This document shows, in pieces, positions 17,501-28,473 of a stretch of 64,000 nt of DNA. Under the pieces are notes generated by a model. The model made no database searches and had not been told where the DNA came from. It was given only the letters and a program-made list of their open reading frames with translations. The stretch is taken from positions 434,001-498,000 of the forward strand of contig MKTS01000009.1 in the NCBI GenBank assembly GCA_001898335.1, read 5' to 3'. The first letter of the stretch is position 1; each line of letters opens with the position of its first letter. This DNA comes from Mucilaginibacter sp. 44-25 (GTDB lineage: Bacteria; Bacteroidota; Bacteroidia; Sphingobacteriales; Sphingobacteriaceae). Made by a program: the position numbers and the translations under genes.

Positions 17501-18145
17501 GTCCTGCTGATCTACATAGTGCGAATCGTTAGAGCAGATCACCTTAACGCCGTACTTCTTGGCAAATTTTAACAACGTGTTGTTAATGATCTCCTGCTCA
17601 TGGATCTCGTGGCGTTGCAGCTCTATGTAGTAATCCTCGCCAAACAGATCCAGCCACCATTTAAACTCTTTTTCGGCGGCTTCTTCGCCATCCCGCAAAA
17701 TAGCCTGAGGAACGGACGCTCCGATACAACAGGTAGTGGCGATGAGGCCTTTATGGTATTTAAGGATGAGTTCCTTATCAATACGGGGCCATTTGCTGTA
17801 AAGGCCCTCCATATAACCTAAAGAACACAGCTTAACCAGGTTTTTATAACCTTCGGGGTTTTTAGCCAGGAACAGTTGGTGGTAGCGCTTATCTTTTTTT
17901 TCTTTGGTAAACTGCTTAACATGGCGATCATCAACCACATAAAATTCGCAACCAACTATCGGTTTAACATTGTGCTTACCCGCCTCGGCCACAAACTTAA
18001 ATACGCCAAACATGTTACCGTGGTCGGTAATGGCCAGGGCCTTCATGCCATCGGCAGCAGCTTTTTTGTAAAGCTTACTGATATCGGCAGCGCCATCAAG
18101 CAGCGAGAATTGGGTATGTACGTGTAAGTGGGAAAAATCGGGCAT
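14555..18145 (-). CDS. dnaE: DNA polymerase III subunit alpha
   Basis: The 1196-residue replicative polymerase catalytic subunit. The N-terminal PHP domain begins HLHVHTQFSLLDGAADI. The C-family polymerase core has the metal-binding PDIDTDFDDSGR and the nearby GPGRGSAAGS loop. The (HhH)2 segment (FGLAGVKGVGEKAVE) and an OB-fold domain (ICIGGLVSGVQHRF) follow. The length fits the DnaE1 type rather than the shorter DnaE2. It is transcribed alone, divergent from tamB. The 260-bp region between them (18146-18405) carries a -7 element for dnaE and a 14-bp palindrome. Confidence 0.97.
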   Translation of the reverse strand: MPDFSHLHVHTQFSLLDGAADISKLYKKAAADGMKALAITDHGNMFGVFKFVAEAGKHNVKPIVGCEFYVVDDRHVKQFTKEKKDKRYHQLFLAKNPEGYKNLVKLCSLGYMEGLYSKWPRIDKELILKYHKGLIATTCCIGASVPQAILRDGEEAAEKEFKWWLDLFGEDYYIELQRHEIHEQEIINNTLLKFAKKYGVKVICSNDSHYVDQQDSNAHDILLCVNTGDMQSTPIATDEEGGKGYRFGFPNDQFYFKTQAEMGKLFHDIPESLDNTGEIVDKVETLKLKRDILLPNYVIPQEFKIHSESTPDADTLNQWEYLKHLTFMGAKERYKDISPEAEERINFELFTIRTMGFAGYFLIVADFIKAGRDMGVFIGPGRGSAAGSVVAYCIGITNIDPLKYNLLFERFLNPDRKSMPDIDTDFDDSGRQKVIDYVVDKYGKNQVAQIITYGSMAARTSIQDVGRVLDMPLSDVNALKKLVPETLGINLKTAIEQVPELQEIYKSNDLKGVVLREAEKLEGSVRNTGVHAAGIIIAPYDLTEIVPVATAKDSDLLVTQYDGRVIEDAGVIKMDFLGLKTLTIIKDALRLIKQNHGVEIDIDYIPLDDEKTYALYQRGDTNGTFQFESDGMQMYLRDLKPDKFEDLIAMNALYRPGPIEYIPNFIKRKHGQEEIVFDLPDMEEYLGETYGITVYQEQVMLLSQKLAGFSKGDADVLRKAMGKKQIEVLNKMEAQFMEGAMAKGHPKDKLTKIWTDWKAFAQYAFNKSHSTCYAFVAYQTAYLKAHYPAEYMAAVLNNQNSMEKITFFMEECRRMGIEVLGPDINESYMSFTANAKGVIRFGLAGVKGVGEKAVESIIEERIENGPYKSVYDFAQRSNTRNVNRKSYENLVYGGAFDGFGLKRAQFFAKTENGLLTGVERLIKYANDYQNTQNSSQASLFGGAVASYIPEPAMPECEEWGLIEKLKYEKDVIGIYLTGHPLDNYRLELDKYCNTTITELKILQKARSGEGGEEVMAKFAELRKRGEICIGGLVSGVQHRFTKMGKPFGAFMLEDYNDSYEFAFFGDDYVKFRNMMVDGYFLHVKGNIEEKFRQKDNWDLRVTSISLLSEMRDKLSKSLTVCLDVRNLNNQLLDNLVEVINQNNEKYPAKSCQLRFKIMDGEEAMSVDLFSKLYRVSPSDDLMEDIYNVTNARAVLA

Positions 18146-18167
18146 AACAACAAAATCCTTAGGATCA

Positions 18168-18175
18168 CAAAGCTA
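18168..18175 (-). promoter_or_regulatory. dnaE -7 promoter element
   Basis: TAGCTTTG on the minus strand matches TAnnTTTG, 22 bp before the dnaE ATG. No clear TTTG is seen at the ideal -33 spacing. Confidence 0.45.
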
Positions 18176-18270
18176 CCAAAAACTAAGGTTTTAAATTGAT
18201 TTTCCGTAACCTTTAACCTATAAAATTAAGGGGCTAAAGCGTTTATTTTTTCAAAAAGATATAAACACCC

Positions 18271-18284
18271 TTTACAGCTGTAAA
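18271..18284. promoter_or_regulatory. Perfect palindrome between dnaE and tamB
   Basis: TTTACAGCTGTAAA is a perfect 14-bp palindrome in the centre of the divergent dnaE-tamB intergenic region, a plausible operator for a dimeric regulator. It has no assigned protein. Confidence 0.3.
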
Positions 18285-18405
18285 AAACGCCAAATTATCG
18301 TACTAAGAAAAAACAATTCCTTCCGGCTATACGTTACCCAACGGAATATACCCCCATTACATCAAGTTACGCTTATAAAACAGGTAACCCTAACCTTTAC
18401 AGATT

Positions 18406-21400
18406 TTGGAACGATTTGGACGTTTAGCCCTTAAAATAATCCTTTGGATAATAGCCAGTGTAATACTGCTTGTACTGCTGATTGTTATTCTTATACAGGT
18501 ACCCGCTGTGCAAAATTTTGCCAAAGACAAGGCGGTTACCTTTCTGCAAAATAAAATACACACTAAGGTTGAGATAGGCCACATTAGCCTCGGCTTGCCA
18601 AAAATGCTGGTTTTGGAAAATGTGTATTTTGAGGATCAGAAAAAAGACACTCTTATTGCCGGCGATAAGTTGAAGGTGGATATCTCTATGATGAAATTAT
18701 TGAAAAATAAGGTAGAGATCAACGAAATTAACCTGCAGGGCATAACCGCTAAAGTTAGCCGTGACGCCGACAGTACCTTTAACTTCGACTATATTATTAA
18801 GGCCTTTGCCGGAGAGCAAAAGAAAGAACCCAAGCCTGAAGACACTACCTCTACAATGAAGTTCTCGGTTGATAAGATCATCCTTGACCGCATTAACCTG
18901 TCTTATAAGGATGTTACGACCGGCAATGATGTAAAATTTTTGTTGGGTCACTTTGATACCCGTATAAAAGATTTTGACCTCGACAAGATGAAGTTTACCA
19001 TCCCCAGGATCAACCTGAGCGATGTAAACGCGCGCATTATTCAAACCCCGGCGGGCTCCTCCATCAAACAGGCAGCCACAATTGATACGGCAATCAAACC
19101 GCTTAATCTTGATCTGAAACTGGGTGATATAGCCATACAAAGAGTAAAGGTTGATTATCGCAGCAGCGAAATGAAGACCAATGTAAACCTGGGAAAATTC
19201 CTGGTGAGTATCAACGATATTGACATGAAGAACCAGCATGTGGGTATCAAATCTATCCAGCTGGATGAAACCACTGCCGGCCTGTTGTTTGAGAAACCTA
19301 AAACCGTTGCCCAGGCCGTTGAAAAGACTGTTAAAAAGATTGATACGCTGGCCTCACGCACACAAGCCAAAGGCTGGACGGCTTCGCTGGATAAAATAAC
19401 GCTCACTGACAACCATATAAAGTTTGACAACAACGCGCAAAAAGCCCTGCCCCGCGGCCTTGATTTTGCGCACATGGATATTAAAAACTTAAATGCCGAT
19501 GTAGAAAAGTTGGCCTATTCGCCGGATACCATATCGGGCAAGGTAAACTCATTTACCTTTAGCGACAAGAGCGGCTTTGAAGTGAACAAGTTCCAAACTT
19601 CGTTCCTGTACGGGCCTAAAAATGCCTACCTTAAAGACCTGCTGCTGGTTACCCCGCGTTCGGTCATTCAGAAAGACCTGCAGGTGGGCTACCCATCTAT
19701 TGAATCGCTTACCAAAGATTTGGGTAAGCTAAGTATTAACGCTAACCTGGATGGCAGCAAACTGAGCCTGAAAGATGTGCTGTTACTCGTGCCCACTATG
19801 GCTTCAATGGAACCGTTTAAGTCTTCGCCAAACTCAACCATCAAGATCAATGGCCGGGTAAACGGCACGGTAAATAACCTGCGTATACCAAGTTTAGAAG
19901 TTAGCGGGTTTGGCAATACCTATGTTAAAGCTTCGGCCACCATGCGCGGCCTACCGGATGTAAATAAAGCCTACTTCGACCTCAACATAACTGATTTCCG
20001 CACCACTCGATATGATATTGCCCGTTTGGTACCCAAAGGTACGATCCCGCCAAATGTAAGTATCCCCGAGAACATGAACCTTAAAGGCACCTTTAAGGGC
20101 AGCATGAAAAACTTTAACACCCAAATGGCGCTGCGCAGCAGCTATGGCGCGGTTGACCTTAACGCGCAAATGAAAAGCGGCGCCCGCAAAGGCAGCGAAA
20201 CTTATACGGCCAATGTAAAGGCCAACAACCTAAACGTAGGCGCGCTAACCAAACAGCCCCAAATGGTAGGCTTTGTTACCATGCGTGCCAACATCAGCGG
20301 CGCAGGTTTAGACCCTAAAACGGCCAGCCTTAAATTTAATGGCAATGTAGTGAGTGCCAATGTTAAAGATTATACCTACCGTAACCTGGTGATGAACGGA
20401 ACGGCCCGCAATGGTGCCTATACCGCTAAAGCCACTATGCGCGACCCTAACATCAACTTTACGCTTGATGCAAAGGCCAACCTTAATAAAAAATATCCGG
20501 CGGTTAACGCTACGTTGAATGTGGACAGCATTGACCTGCAAAAGCTCAATTTTGTTAAAGCCCCTATGCGCTTTCACGGTAAGATCGTAGCCGATGTACC
20601 TACTGCCGACCCGGATTACCTGAACGCCAATATATTGGCTACCAATCTGCTTATAGTAAACAAAGGCGAACGCATAGCGCTTGACTCTATCAGTCTTATT
20701 TCTACCGCCAATGCAGATAGCAGCACCTTACGCCTTAAAACGCCGATGCTGTACGCCCACATGAACGGCAAATACAAACTCACACAGATAGCTCCTGCCA
20801 TACAGGATGTGATCAATAAATACTATGACATGAACCTGGCCAGCGGCACTAAAGCGGCGCCCAAGGTAAAATACTCACCGCAGCAATTTACCTTTGACGC
20901 CCGCCTGGTTAAAACACCGCTGGTAACCAAATTTGCGCCTGATCTAAAACAGTTGGATCCGGTACTATTTACCGGCAAGTTTAACAGCGCTACCGGAGAA
21001 CTGGTGGTAAATGGTGTTGCACCAAAAGTAATATATGGTACCAATACCGTTAATAATTTAAAGCTGGGTATAAACACCGGGAACAACGCGCTTAACTATA
21101 GCCTAACGGTTGATGAAGTAAAGGTGGGCTCATCTTTAGATCTGCTATATACCAGCATTACCGGCGCTGCGCAAAACAACAAACTGGGTATCAGCCTGCA
21201 GGTACGCGATAAAGAACGTAAGGAACGCTATCGGGTTGCCGGTGAGTTTAGCGCCATGCCTGATGAATACCAGTTCAGCTTTTTAAAGGACGGGCTCCTG
21301 CTTGATTATACCCCATGGGCTGTTAATGCCGATAATGCCCTGCAGTTTGGTAATAAAGGCATATTAGCGCGTAACTTTAGTATCACCAACAACAACCAGG

Positions 21401-23523
21401 TGTTAAGCGCCAACAGTTCGGGCGGCATGAACTCTCCTATCACGGTTAATTTCCGCAACTTCAGTATTGAAACCCTCACCAAAATGGCCAAACAGGATTC
21501 GCTGCTTATAGGCGGCACCATTGATGGTAAAGCGGTGATCAGTAATTTCCAAAAATCGCCAACGTTTGAATCGGCTATTAATGTCAGCAATTTCAATTTC
21601 AAAGGCGATACTGTGGGCAACATCGCGGTTAAAGTTAACAACCAAACCCAAAACGCCTATGCCGCTAATGTAAGCATCACCGGCAAGGGTAACCAGGTTG
21701 ATCTGAACGGGCTGTACTACACCGCGCCATCCAGCAGGTTTGATATGAACCTGAACATTGTTAACCTTAATATGAAGAGCATACAGGGCTTTACCTTTGG
21801 CTCAATCCGCAATTCCAGCGGCAACATTACCGGCGCGCTTAAAATAACAGGTACTACCGATGCACCTGCCGTGCGCGGTGATATTAACTTTAATAAGGTT
21901 GCCTTTAATGTAGCTATGCTTAACTCCTATTTTACTATGCCTAAGGAGAGCATCACATTTAATGATGAAGGCATACGTTTTAATGATTTTACTCTGGTAG
22001 ACTCCACCAATAATAAAGCGGTAATATCAGGCTCAATTTATACCAAAACATACACCGACTTTAAGTTCGGGATGAATATCCGTTCCAATAATTTCCGTGT
22101 TATTAATTCTACAAAAGCGGATAACAAACTGTTCTACGGCAAATTATACCTCAATAGTGATATTAAGGTACGTGGTGATATGGCCAAACCGGTTGTAGAT
22201 GCCACGCTGACCGTAAACGATAAAACCGATTTTGCCATTGTACTGCCAACTACCGACCCTGGTGTAGAAGACCGTAAAGGTGTAGTGGAATTCATTGATC
22301 AGGATGCACCAAATACCGACTCCATACTGATTGCAAGGCAGTTGGACTCACTCAAGAAATCGGAAATAACAGGGCTTGATGTGAACGCTACCGTAAATAT
22401 TGATAAAAACGCGGCATTTACCATTGTAGTTGATGAACGTAACGGCGACGTGGTGAACCTGAAAGGCGAGGCACACCTGAGCGGAGGTATTGACCCCAGC
22501 GGAAAAACCAGCCTTACCGGAACCTATATTGTTAACGAGGGCTCGTACAACCTGTCGTACGCTACTGTAACGCGTAAATTTAACTTCAAGAAAGGCAGCA
22601 CCATCACCTGGACGGGCGACCCTACCAGCGCTAATATCGACCTTACCGCTACCTACATAGCCAACGTACCGCCTATTGATCTGGTGGCTAACCAGCTATC
22701 AGACCAAAATACAACCCAGTACAAGCAAAAGCTACCGTTTAACGTTAACCTCAACCTTAAAAACGAGTTAATGAAACCGCAGATCAGTTTTGATATTGTT
22801 TTGCCAGATAGTAACCTGAATGTATCATCGGAAGTAACCAACACGGTTGACACCCGCCTGGCACAGGTGCGTGCCGATCCTAATGAGCTAAATAAACAGG
22901 TTTTGGGTGTATTGCTGCTGGGCCACTTTATTGGCGATAACCCGCTGCAAAGCCAGGGAGGCAGCGCCGGTATTGAAGGCGCCATTCGCAGCAGTGTGAG
23001 CGGCCTGCTTACCGACCAGCTAAATAATCTGGCCGGAGACCTGATACAAGGGGTCGATCTTAATTTTGGTGTGACCTCCGGTGAAGATTATTCGTCAGGC
23101 ACGGCTACCAACCGGACTGATCTGAATGTTGGTTTATCCAAACGCTTCCTTAACGACAGGCTAACGGTAAGCGTGGGTAATAACTTTAATTTAGAAGGAG
23201 CGCAGGCAGGTCAAAAAACCACCAATATTGCGGGTAATGTTTCCATTAACTATAAACTCAGTAAAGACGGCCGTTATTCGCTCCGCGTTTACCGTAAGGA
23301 TGAATTTGTGGTGATACAGGGACAGATCATTGAAACAGGCGTAGGTTTTGCCTTAACCGTTGATTATAACCGATTCCGCGAAATATTCCGCAAGCGTTCA
23401 CCGGAAGAAAGAGCTATGCGCCGCAAATACCTGCAGGAACAGAAAGAAAAGGAACGCCTGGAAAAGGAACAACAGCAGAAAGATAAAGAAGCGCGCGAAA
23501 AAACACAGACAACTACCTTATGA
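18406..23523 (+). CDS. tamB: TamB-like translocation and assembly module protein
   Basis: A 1705-residue AsmA/TamB family protein. One N-terminal membrane anchor (about residues 8-32) precedes a very long periplasmic stretch of repeated beta segments. The C-terminal TamB (DUF490) domain is at about 1250-1660, containing GTYIVNEGSYNLSY and VLGVLLLGHFIG. The tail is a charged coiled coil (KEKERLEKEQQQKDKEAREK). Such proteins span the periplasm and work with an Omp85 partner in outer-membrane protein or lipid delivery. The start is TTG; an in-frame TAA at 18391-18393 excludes anything earlier. The stop overlaps the start of the Omp85-type gene (ATGA), which confirms the pair. Confidence 0.92.
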   Translation: MERFGRLALKIILWIIASVILLVLLIVILIQVPAVQNFAKDKAVTFLQNKIHTKVEIGHISLGLPKMLVLENVYFEDQKKDTLIAGDKLKVDISMMKLLKNKVEINEINLQGITAKVSRDADSTFNFDYIIKAFAGEQKKEPKPEDTTSTMKFSVDKIILDRINLSYKDVTTGNDVKFLLGHFDTRIKDFDLDKMKFTIPRINLSDVNARIIQTPAGSSIKQAATIDTAIKPLNLDLKLGDIAIQRVKVDYRSSEMKTNVNLGKFLVSINDIDMKNQHVGIKSIQLDETTAGLLFEKPKTVAQAVEKTVKKIDTLASRTQAKGWTASLDKITLTDNHIKFDNNAQKALPRGLDFAHMDIKNLNADVEKLAYSPDTISGKVNSFTFSDKSGFEVNKFQTSFLYGPKNAYLKDLLLVTPRSVIQKDLQVGYPSIESLTKDLGKLSINANLDGSKLSLKDVLLLVPTMASMEPFKSSPNSTIKINGRVNGTVNNLRIPSLEVSGFGNTYVKASATMRGLPDVNKAYFDLNITDFRTTRYDIARLVPKGTIPPNVSIPENMNLKGTFKGSMKNFNTQMALRSSYGAVDLNAQMKSGARKGSETYTANVKANNLNVGALTKQPQMVGFVTMRANISGAGLDPKTASLKFNGNVVSANVKDYTYRNLVMNGTARNGAYTAKATMRDPNINFTLDAKANLNKKYPAVNATLNVDSIDLQKLNFVKAPMRFHGKIVADVPTADPDYLNANILATNLLIVNKGERIALDSISLISTANADSSTLRLKTPMLYAHMNGKYKLTQIAPAIQDVINKYYDMNLASGTKAAPKVKYSPQQFTFDARLVKTPLVTKFAPDLKQLDPVLFTGKFNSATGELVVNGVAPKVIYGTNTVNNLKLGINTGNNALNYSLTVDEVKVGSSLDLLYTSITGAAQNNKLGISLQVRDKERKERYRVAGEFSAMPDEYQFSFLKDGLLLDYTPWAVNADNALQFGNKGILARNFSITNNNQVLSANSSGGMNSPITVNFRNFSIETLTKMAKQDSLLIGGTIDGKAVISNFQKSPTFESAINVSNFNFKGDTVGNIAVKVNNQTQNAYAANVSITGKGNQVDLNGLYYTAPSSRFDMNLNIVNLNMKSIQGFTFGSIRNSSGNITGALKITGTTDAPAVRGDINFNKVAFNVAMLNSYFTMPKESITFNDEGIRFNDFTLVDSTNNKAVISGSIYTKTYTDFKFGMNIRSNNFRVINSTKADNKLFYGKLYLNSDIKVRGDMAKPVVDATLTVNDKTDFAIVLPTTDPGVEDRKGVVEFIDQDAPNTDSILIARQLDSLKKSEITGLDVNATVNIDKNAAFTIVVDERNGDVVNLKGEAHLSGGIDPSGKTSLTGTYIVNEGSYNLSYATVTRKFNFKKGSTITWTGDPTSANIDLTATYIANVPPIDLVANQLSDQNTTQYKQKLPFNVNLNLKNELMKPQISFDIVLPDSNLNVSSEVTNTVDTRLAQVRADPNELNKQVLGVLLLGHFIGDNPLQSQGGSAGIEGAIRSSVSGLLTDQLNNLAGDLIQGVDLNFGVTSGEDYSSGTATNRTDLNVGLSKRFLNDRLTVSVGNNFNLEGAQAGQKTTNIAGNVSINYKLSKDGRYSLRVYRKDEFVVIQGQIIETGVGFALTVDYNRFREIFRKRSPEERAMRRKYLQEQKEKERLEKEQQQKDKEAREKTQTTTL

Positions 23524-25775
23524 TCAAACGTATAATATATTTTATTTTTCTTGCTGTGGTTTTAAATGCCTGCAGTACCACCAAATACCTGCCTGCAGGC
23601 CAAAAGCTATACACCGGGGGCGATGTAAAGATAAATGATAAAAACATACCCAAAAGTGAGGCAAATGCGCTGCGTTCGGAACTGAAGACCTATATAAGGC
23701 CGAAACCCAATTCGTCCTTACTGGGTATGCGCATTAAGCTATGGCTTTACTATAAAACAAAGAGCCGCAGCAATTTTATACAACGTTTCCTGAGTAAATA
23801 TGGCGAACCGCCCGTACTGGTGAGCCAGGTTGACCTGCAAAAGAACAGCGACGTGATGCAGAACCGCCTGCAAAACATCAGTTACTTCGAGGCAACGGTA
23901 AGCGGCGATACCATTGGCAAAAAGAAAACAGCGAAAGCTGTCTTTACCGCTTTGCCGGGGCCATCTTACACCATCCGTAACCTTACTTTTCCTAACGCTA
24001 CAGATAATAACCTGGATACTGCCGTCAAGGGCACCATGAAACAGACCTTATTAAAAAAAGGCGATAAGTACAACCTGGATGTGATCAAGAACGAACGCAT
24101 ACGTATTGATACTCGTTTAAAGGAAGAAGGCTTTTTCTATTTCGCGCCTGAGCAATTGATAGCCAAGGTGGATAGCACTGTGGGTAACCACCAGGTAGAT
24201 GTTATCCTCGGTATAAAGCCCGAAACACCACCGCAGGCCCGGGAAATATATAGCATACGCAATATTTATGTTTATCCTAACTACTCACTGCGTGATACTT
24301 CTTTAAAACTTGACCAAGCCTATAAGTATCGCTGGTATAATATTGTTGACCCGCGTAATACCGCCAGGCCTTATCTTTTTGCCAATACGGTATTGCTGCA
24401 CCCTAATGATGTTTACAGCCGCGCCACGCATAACAATTCGCTCAACCGGTTTATTAACCTCGGGCCATATCGTTATGTAAAGAACCGTTTTGAAGATGTG
24501 ACACCCGATTCACCTAAGCTCGATGTTTATTATTTTCTTACACCTTATAAGCGCAAATCTCTACAGTTAGAGCTTTTGGGGCGCACCACGTCGGCCAACT
24601 ATACCGGCTCGCAAATTAACCTGAGCTGGAAAAACCGTAATGCCTTTAAAGGGGGTGAATTGTTAACCGTTACGCTTTTTGGTAGTACCGATGTACAAGT
24701 AGGCGGGCAAAACAGTGGTTATAATGTTTACCAGTATGGTGTGCAAACCAGCCTTTCGTGGCCGCGCTTAATTACGCCCTGGCGGGTAGAATCATCTAAC
24801 GCGTACATTCCGCGCACAGTTGTACAATTAGGCTACTCATCGGTAGTTAGGCAAAAATTGTATTCGCTTAACTCATTCACGGGTTCGTTCGGTTATCAGT
24901 TTAAAAGTAACGAGCATAAACTACATGAGTTGAATGTGTTGGAAGCTACTTATGTAAAGCCTCGCAACGTTACCCAGCTTTATACAGATAGCATTGCCAA
25001 AACTTCTAATCCGGCGCTTAAACACGTTATTGACCCGCAATTTACCCTCGGCCCGAGTTACGCCTACACTTTTGACAACACTACTGAAGATTACCGCACC
25101 AACAGCTTATATTTCCGTGGTAAGCTAAGCCTGTCAAACAATCTGTATGGCTTAATTACAGGTGCAGATACCCTTGCCGGCAAAGAAAAGAAACTATTTG
25201 GTACCACCTTTAACCAGTATGTTAAGGCCGAGAGCGAAATACGATTCTTCCATAAGATAACCTCAGGCACCAAACTGGCTACCCGCTTAATTGCAGGCGT
25301 TGGCTTACCTTATGGCAACTCCACCATATTGCCTTACAATCAGCAATTCTTTATTGGCGGGCCAAACAGTTTGAGAGGTTTCAGGCCACGTTCAATTGGC
25401 CCGGGAACGGTCAATCCCAATCCGGATGGCAATACGTTCATCGCCGACCAATCAGGCGATATTAAACTGGAAGCCAATATTGAGATACGCCAGAAATTGT
25501 TCAGCATTGTGCAGGGAGCGTTATTTGCTGATGCGGGTAACATCTGGAACGCTAAACCACACCAGCAGGGAGGTACCTTCGGGCCAAACTTCCTGAGCCA
25601 GATGGCGGTTGATGCCGGCTTTGGTTTGCGCTTTGATGCCACCATCCTGGTGCTGCGTACCGATTTGGGCTTCCCGCTGCTTCGGCCTTATACGCCTACC
25701 AACGGAGGCTCAAGGTCCATCAGCCCAAGCTTTCATAACGCTATCTTAAATATCGCTATTGGTTATCCATTCTAA
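23520..25775 (+). CDS. tamA: TamA/BamA-like Omp85 outer membrane protein, lipoprotein-type start
   Basis: A 751-residue Omp85 family protein. The N terminus is a lipoprotein signal (lipobox VLNAC, Cys18), an unusual but known feature of the Bacteroidota TamL type. POTRA-like domains span roughly 30-330, and the C-terminal half is a 16-strand barrel. The conserved barrel motif GGPNSLRGFRPRSIGPG lies near residue 615, and the chain ends in phenylalanine (IAIGYPF), the usual OMP signal. It partners TamB, with which it is translationally coupled by a 4-bp overlap. A hairpin at 25791-25832 ends the transcript. Confidence 0.92.
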   Translation: MIKRIIYFIFLAVVLNACSTTKYLPAGQKLYTGGDVKINDKNIPKSEANALRSELKTYIRPKPNSSLLGMRIKLWLYYKTKSRSNFIQRFLSKYGEPPVLVSQVDLQKNSDVMQNRLQNISYFEATVSGDTIGKKKTAKAVFTALPGPSYTIRNLTFPNATDNNLDTAVKGTMKQTLLKKGDKYNLDVIKNERIRIDTRLKEEGFFYFAPEQLIAKVDSTVGNHQVDVILGIKPETPPQAREIYSIRNIYVYPNYSLRDTSLKLDQAYKYRWYNIVDPRNTARPYLFANTVLLHPNDVYSRATHNNSLNRFINLGPYRYVKNRFEDVTPDSPKLDVYYFLTPYKRKSLQLELLGRTTSANYTGSQINLSWKNRNAFKGGELLTVTLFGSTDVQVGGQNSGYNVYQYGVQTSLSWPRLITPWRVESSNAYIPRTVVQLGYSSVVRQKLYSLNSFTGSFGYQFKSNEHKLHELNVLEATYVKPRNVTQLYTDSIAKTSNPALKHVIDPQFTLGPSYAYTFDNTTEDYRTNSLYFRGKLSLSNNLYGLITGADTLAGKEKKLFGTTFNQYVKAESEIRFFHKITSGTKLATRLIAGVGLPYGNSTILPYNQQFFIGGPNSLRGFRPRSIGPGTVNPNPDGNTFIADQSGDIKLEANIEIRQKLFSIVQGALFADAGNIWNAKPHQQGGTFGPNFLSQMAVDAGFGLRFDATILVLRTDLGFPLLRPYTPTNGGSRSISPSFHNAILNIAIGYPF

Positions 25776-25790
25776 TCAACTGTGAATAAT

Positions 25791-25832
25791 ATAACAAAGG
25801 CGGCATTATTACTATATTGCCGCCTTTGTTAT
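25791..25832 (+). terminator. Terminator of the tamB-tamA operon
   Basis: A perfect 15-bp stem (25791-25805 with 25818-25832) around a 12-base loop, T-rich at the 3' side. It ends just 4 bp before the start of the next gene. Confidence 0.8.
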
Positions 25833-25836
25833 AAAC

Positions 25837-26301
25837 ATGCCTCTCATATCATCTATCATTCCGCTGCAAATTATCGACCTGCATGGCGACGGCTTCCACC
25901 CTATTTTAGATATTAACGTTTATGGAAAGCCATTTAAGGCTGTGCTTGACACCGGTGCATCGCGCACAGCATTTGACCGAGAGGTGCTAACAAAGGCCAA
26001 TACCGAGGCTGATATTATTGCCAGCGAAAGATTATCTACCGGATTAGGAACCACCACCATGGAATCGGCCACTGCGGTGATAGAGAAGCTTTACATCGGC
26101 GATTTTATGATACCGGAAATAGAAGTAGCCGTACTTGACCTGTCAACCATCAACTACGCCTACGAACAAATGGGCCATCCGCAGGTACTTGGCGTTATCG
26201 GCAGCGATGTGCTGATGAAATATAAAGGTGTCATAAATTTCGGCAAAAAGAAGTTGACGCTAAAACAAAAAGCCCCGCAAATGCGGGGCTCAAGTATTTA
26301 A
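25837..26301 (+). CDS. Retropepsin-like aspartic protease domain protein
   Basis: A 154-residue single-domain aspartic protease-like protein. The active-site motif VLDTGASRTAFD puts the catalytic aspartate at 38, and the later GVIGSDVLMKYKGVINF is the second conserved segment of the family. No signal peptide is seen, so it is probably cytosolic and would have to dimerise to form a complete active site. Its substrate is unknown. The start lies immediately after the tamA terminator, so its own promoter position is unclear. Its last codons (APQMRGSS) are encoded by the gyrB terminator hairpin on the other strand. Confidence 0.85.
   Translation: MPLISSIIPLQIIDLHGDGFHPILDINVYGKPFKAVLDTGASRTAFDREVLTKANTEADIIASERLSTGLGTTTMESATAVIEKLYIGDFMIPEIEVAVLDLSTINYAYEQMGHPQVLGVIGSDVLMKYKGVINFGKKKLTLKQKAPQMRGSSI
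26264..26290 (-). terminator. gyrB terminator embedded in a coding region
   Basis: AGCCCCGC, loop AAAT, GCGGGGCT (26271-26290), followed on the minus strand by a five-T run. It is 51 bp past the gyrB stop and lies wholly inside the 3' end of the converging protease gene. Confidence 0.9.
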
Positions 26302-26302
26302 A

Positions 26303-26334
26303 CATCTGCACATTTAAAATCTGCACATCTGCAT
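26303..26334. repeat. Short ATCTGCA direct repeats
   Basis: ATCTGCA occurs three times (26304, 26319, 26327), twice extended to ATCTGCACAT, in the short gap between the protease and gyrB stops. A related AATCTGCAGAT occurs at about 29099 after the ompH-like gene. The role is unknown. Confidence 0.4.
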
Positions 26335-26341
26335 ATTCATC

Positions 26342-28303
<1,962 letters not shown>

Positions 28304-28322
28304 TTAGTTAAACAGTAACCTT

Positions 28323-28330
28323 CAAAAATA
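28323..28330 (-). promoter_or_regulatory. gyrB -7 promoter element
   Basis: TATTTTTG on the minus strand fits TAnnTTTG, 22 bp before the gyrB ATG. A TTTG lies slightly farther upstream than the ideal spacing. Confidence 0.4.
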
Positions 28331-28440
28331 CGATTTTATACCCGAAACCTATTCAAAATTCTGCAACAATAGTAAGATTGTTGATAACTATCCGCCTCAT
28401 AAACATATCACTTATGAATAGGAAACTTGAGTTAAAAAAT

Positions 28441-28448
28441 TATATTTG
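28441..28448 (+). promoter_or_regulatory. -7 promoter element of the OmpH-like gene
   Basis: TATATTTG is an exact TAnnTTTG match, 25 bp before the ATG at 28474. This supports that start over longer in-frame alternatives. Confidence 0.5.
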
Positions 28449-28473
28449 TCAAAATTTTTATAGACCCAGTACA

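Noticed and set aside
14555..18145. DnaE2-type error-prone polymerase
   Set aside because: The length, complete PHP domain and lack of imuA/imuB neighbours fit replicative DnaE1.
23360..23638. 92-codon open frame across the tamB-tamA junction
   Set aside because: An out-of-frame shadow of two well supported genes; its sequence is a basic low-complexity run.
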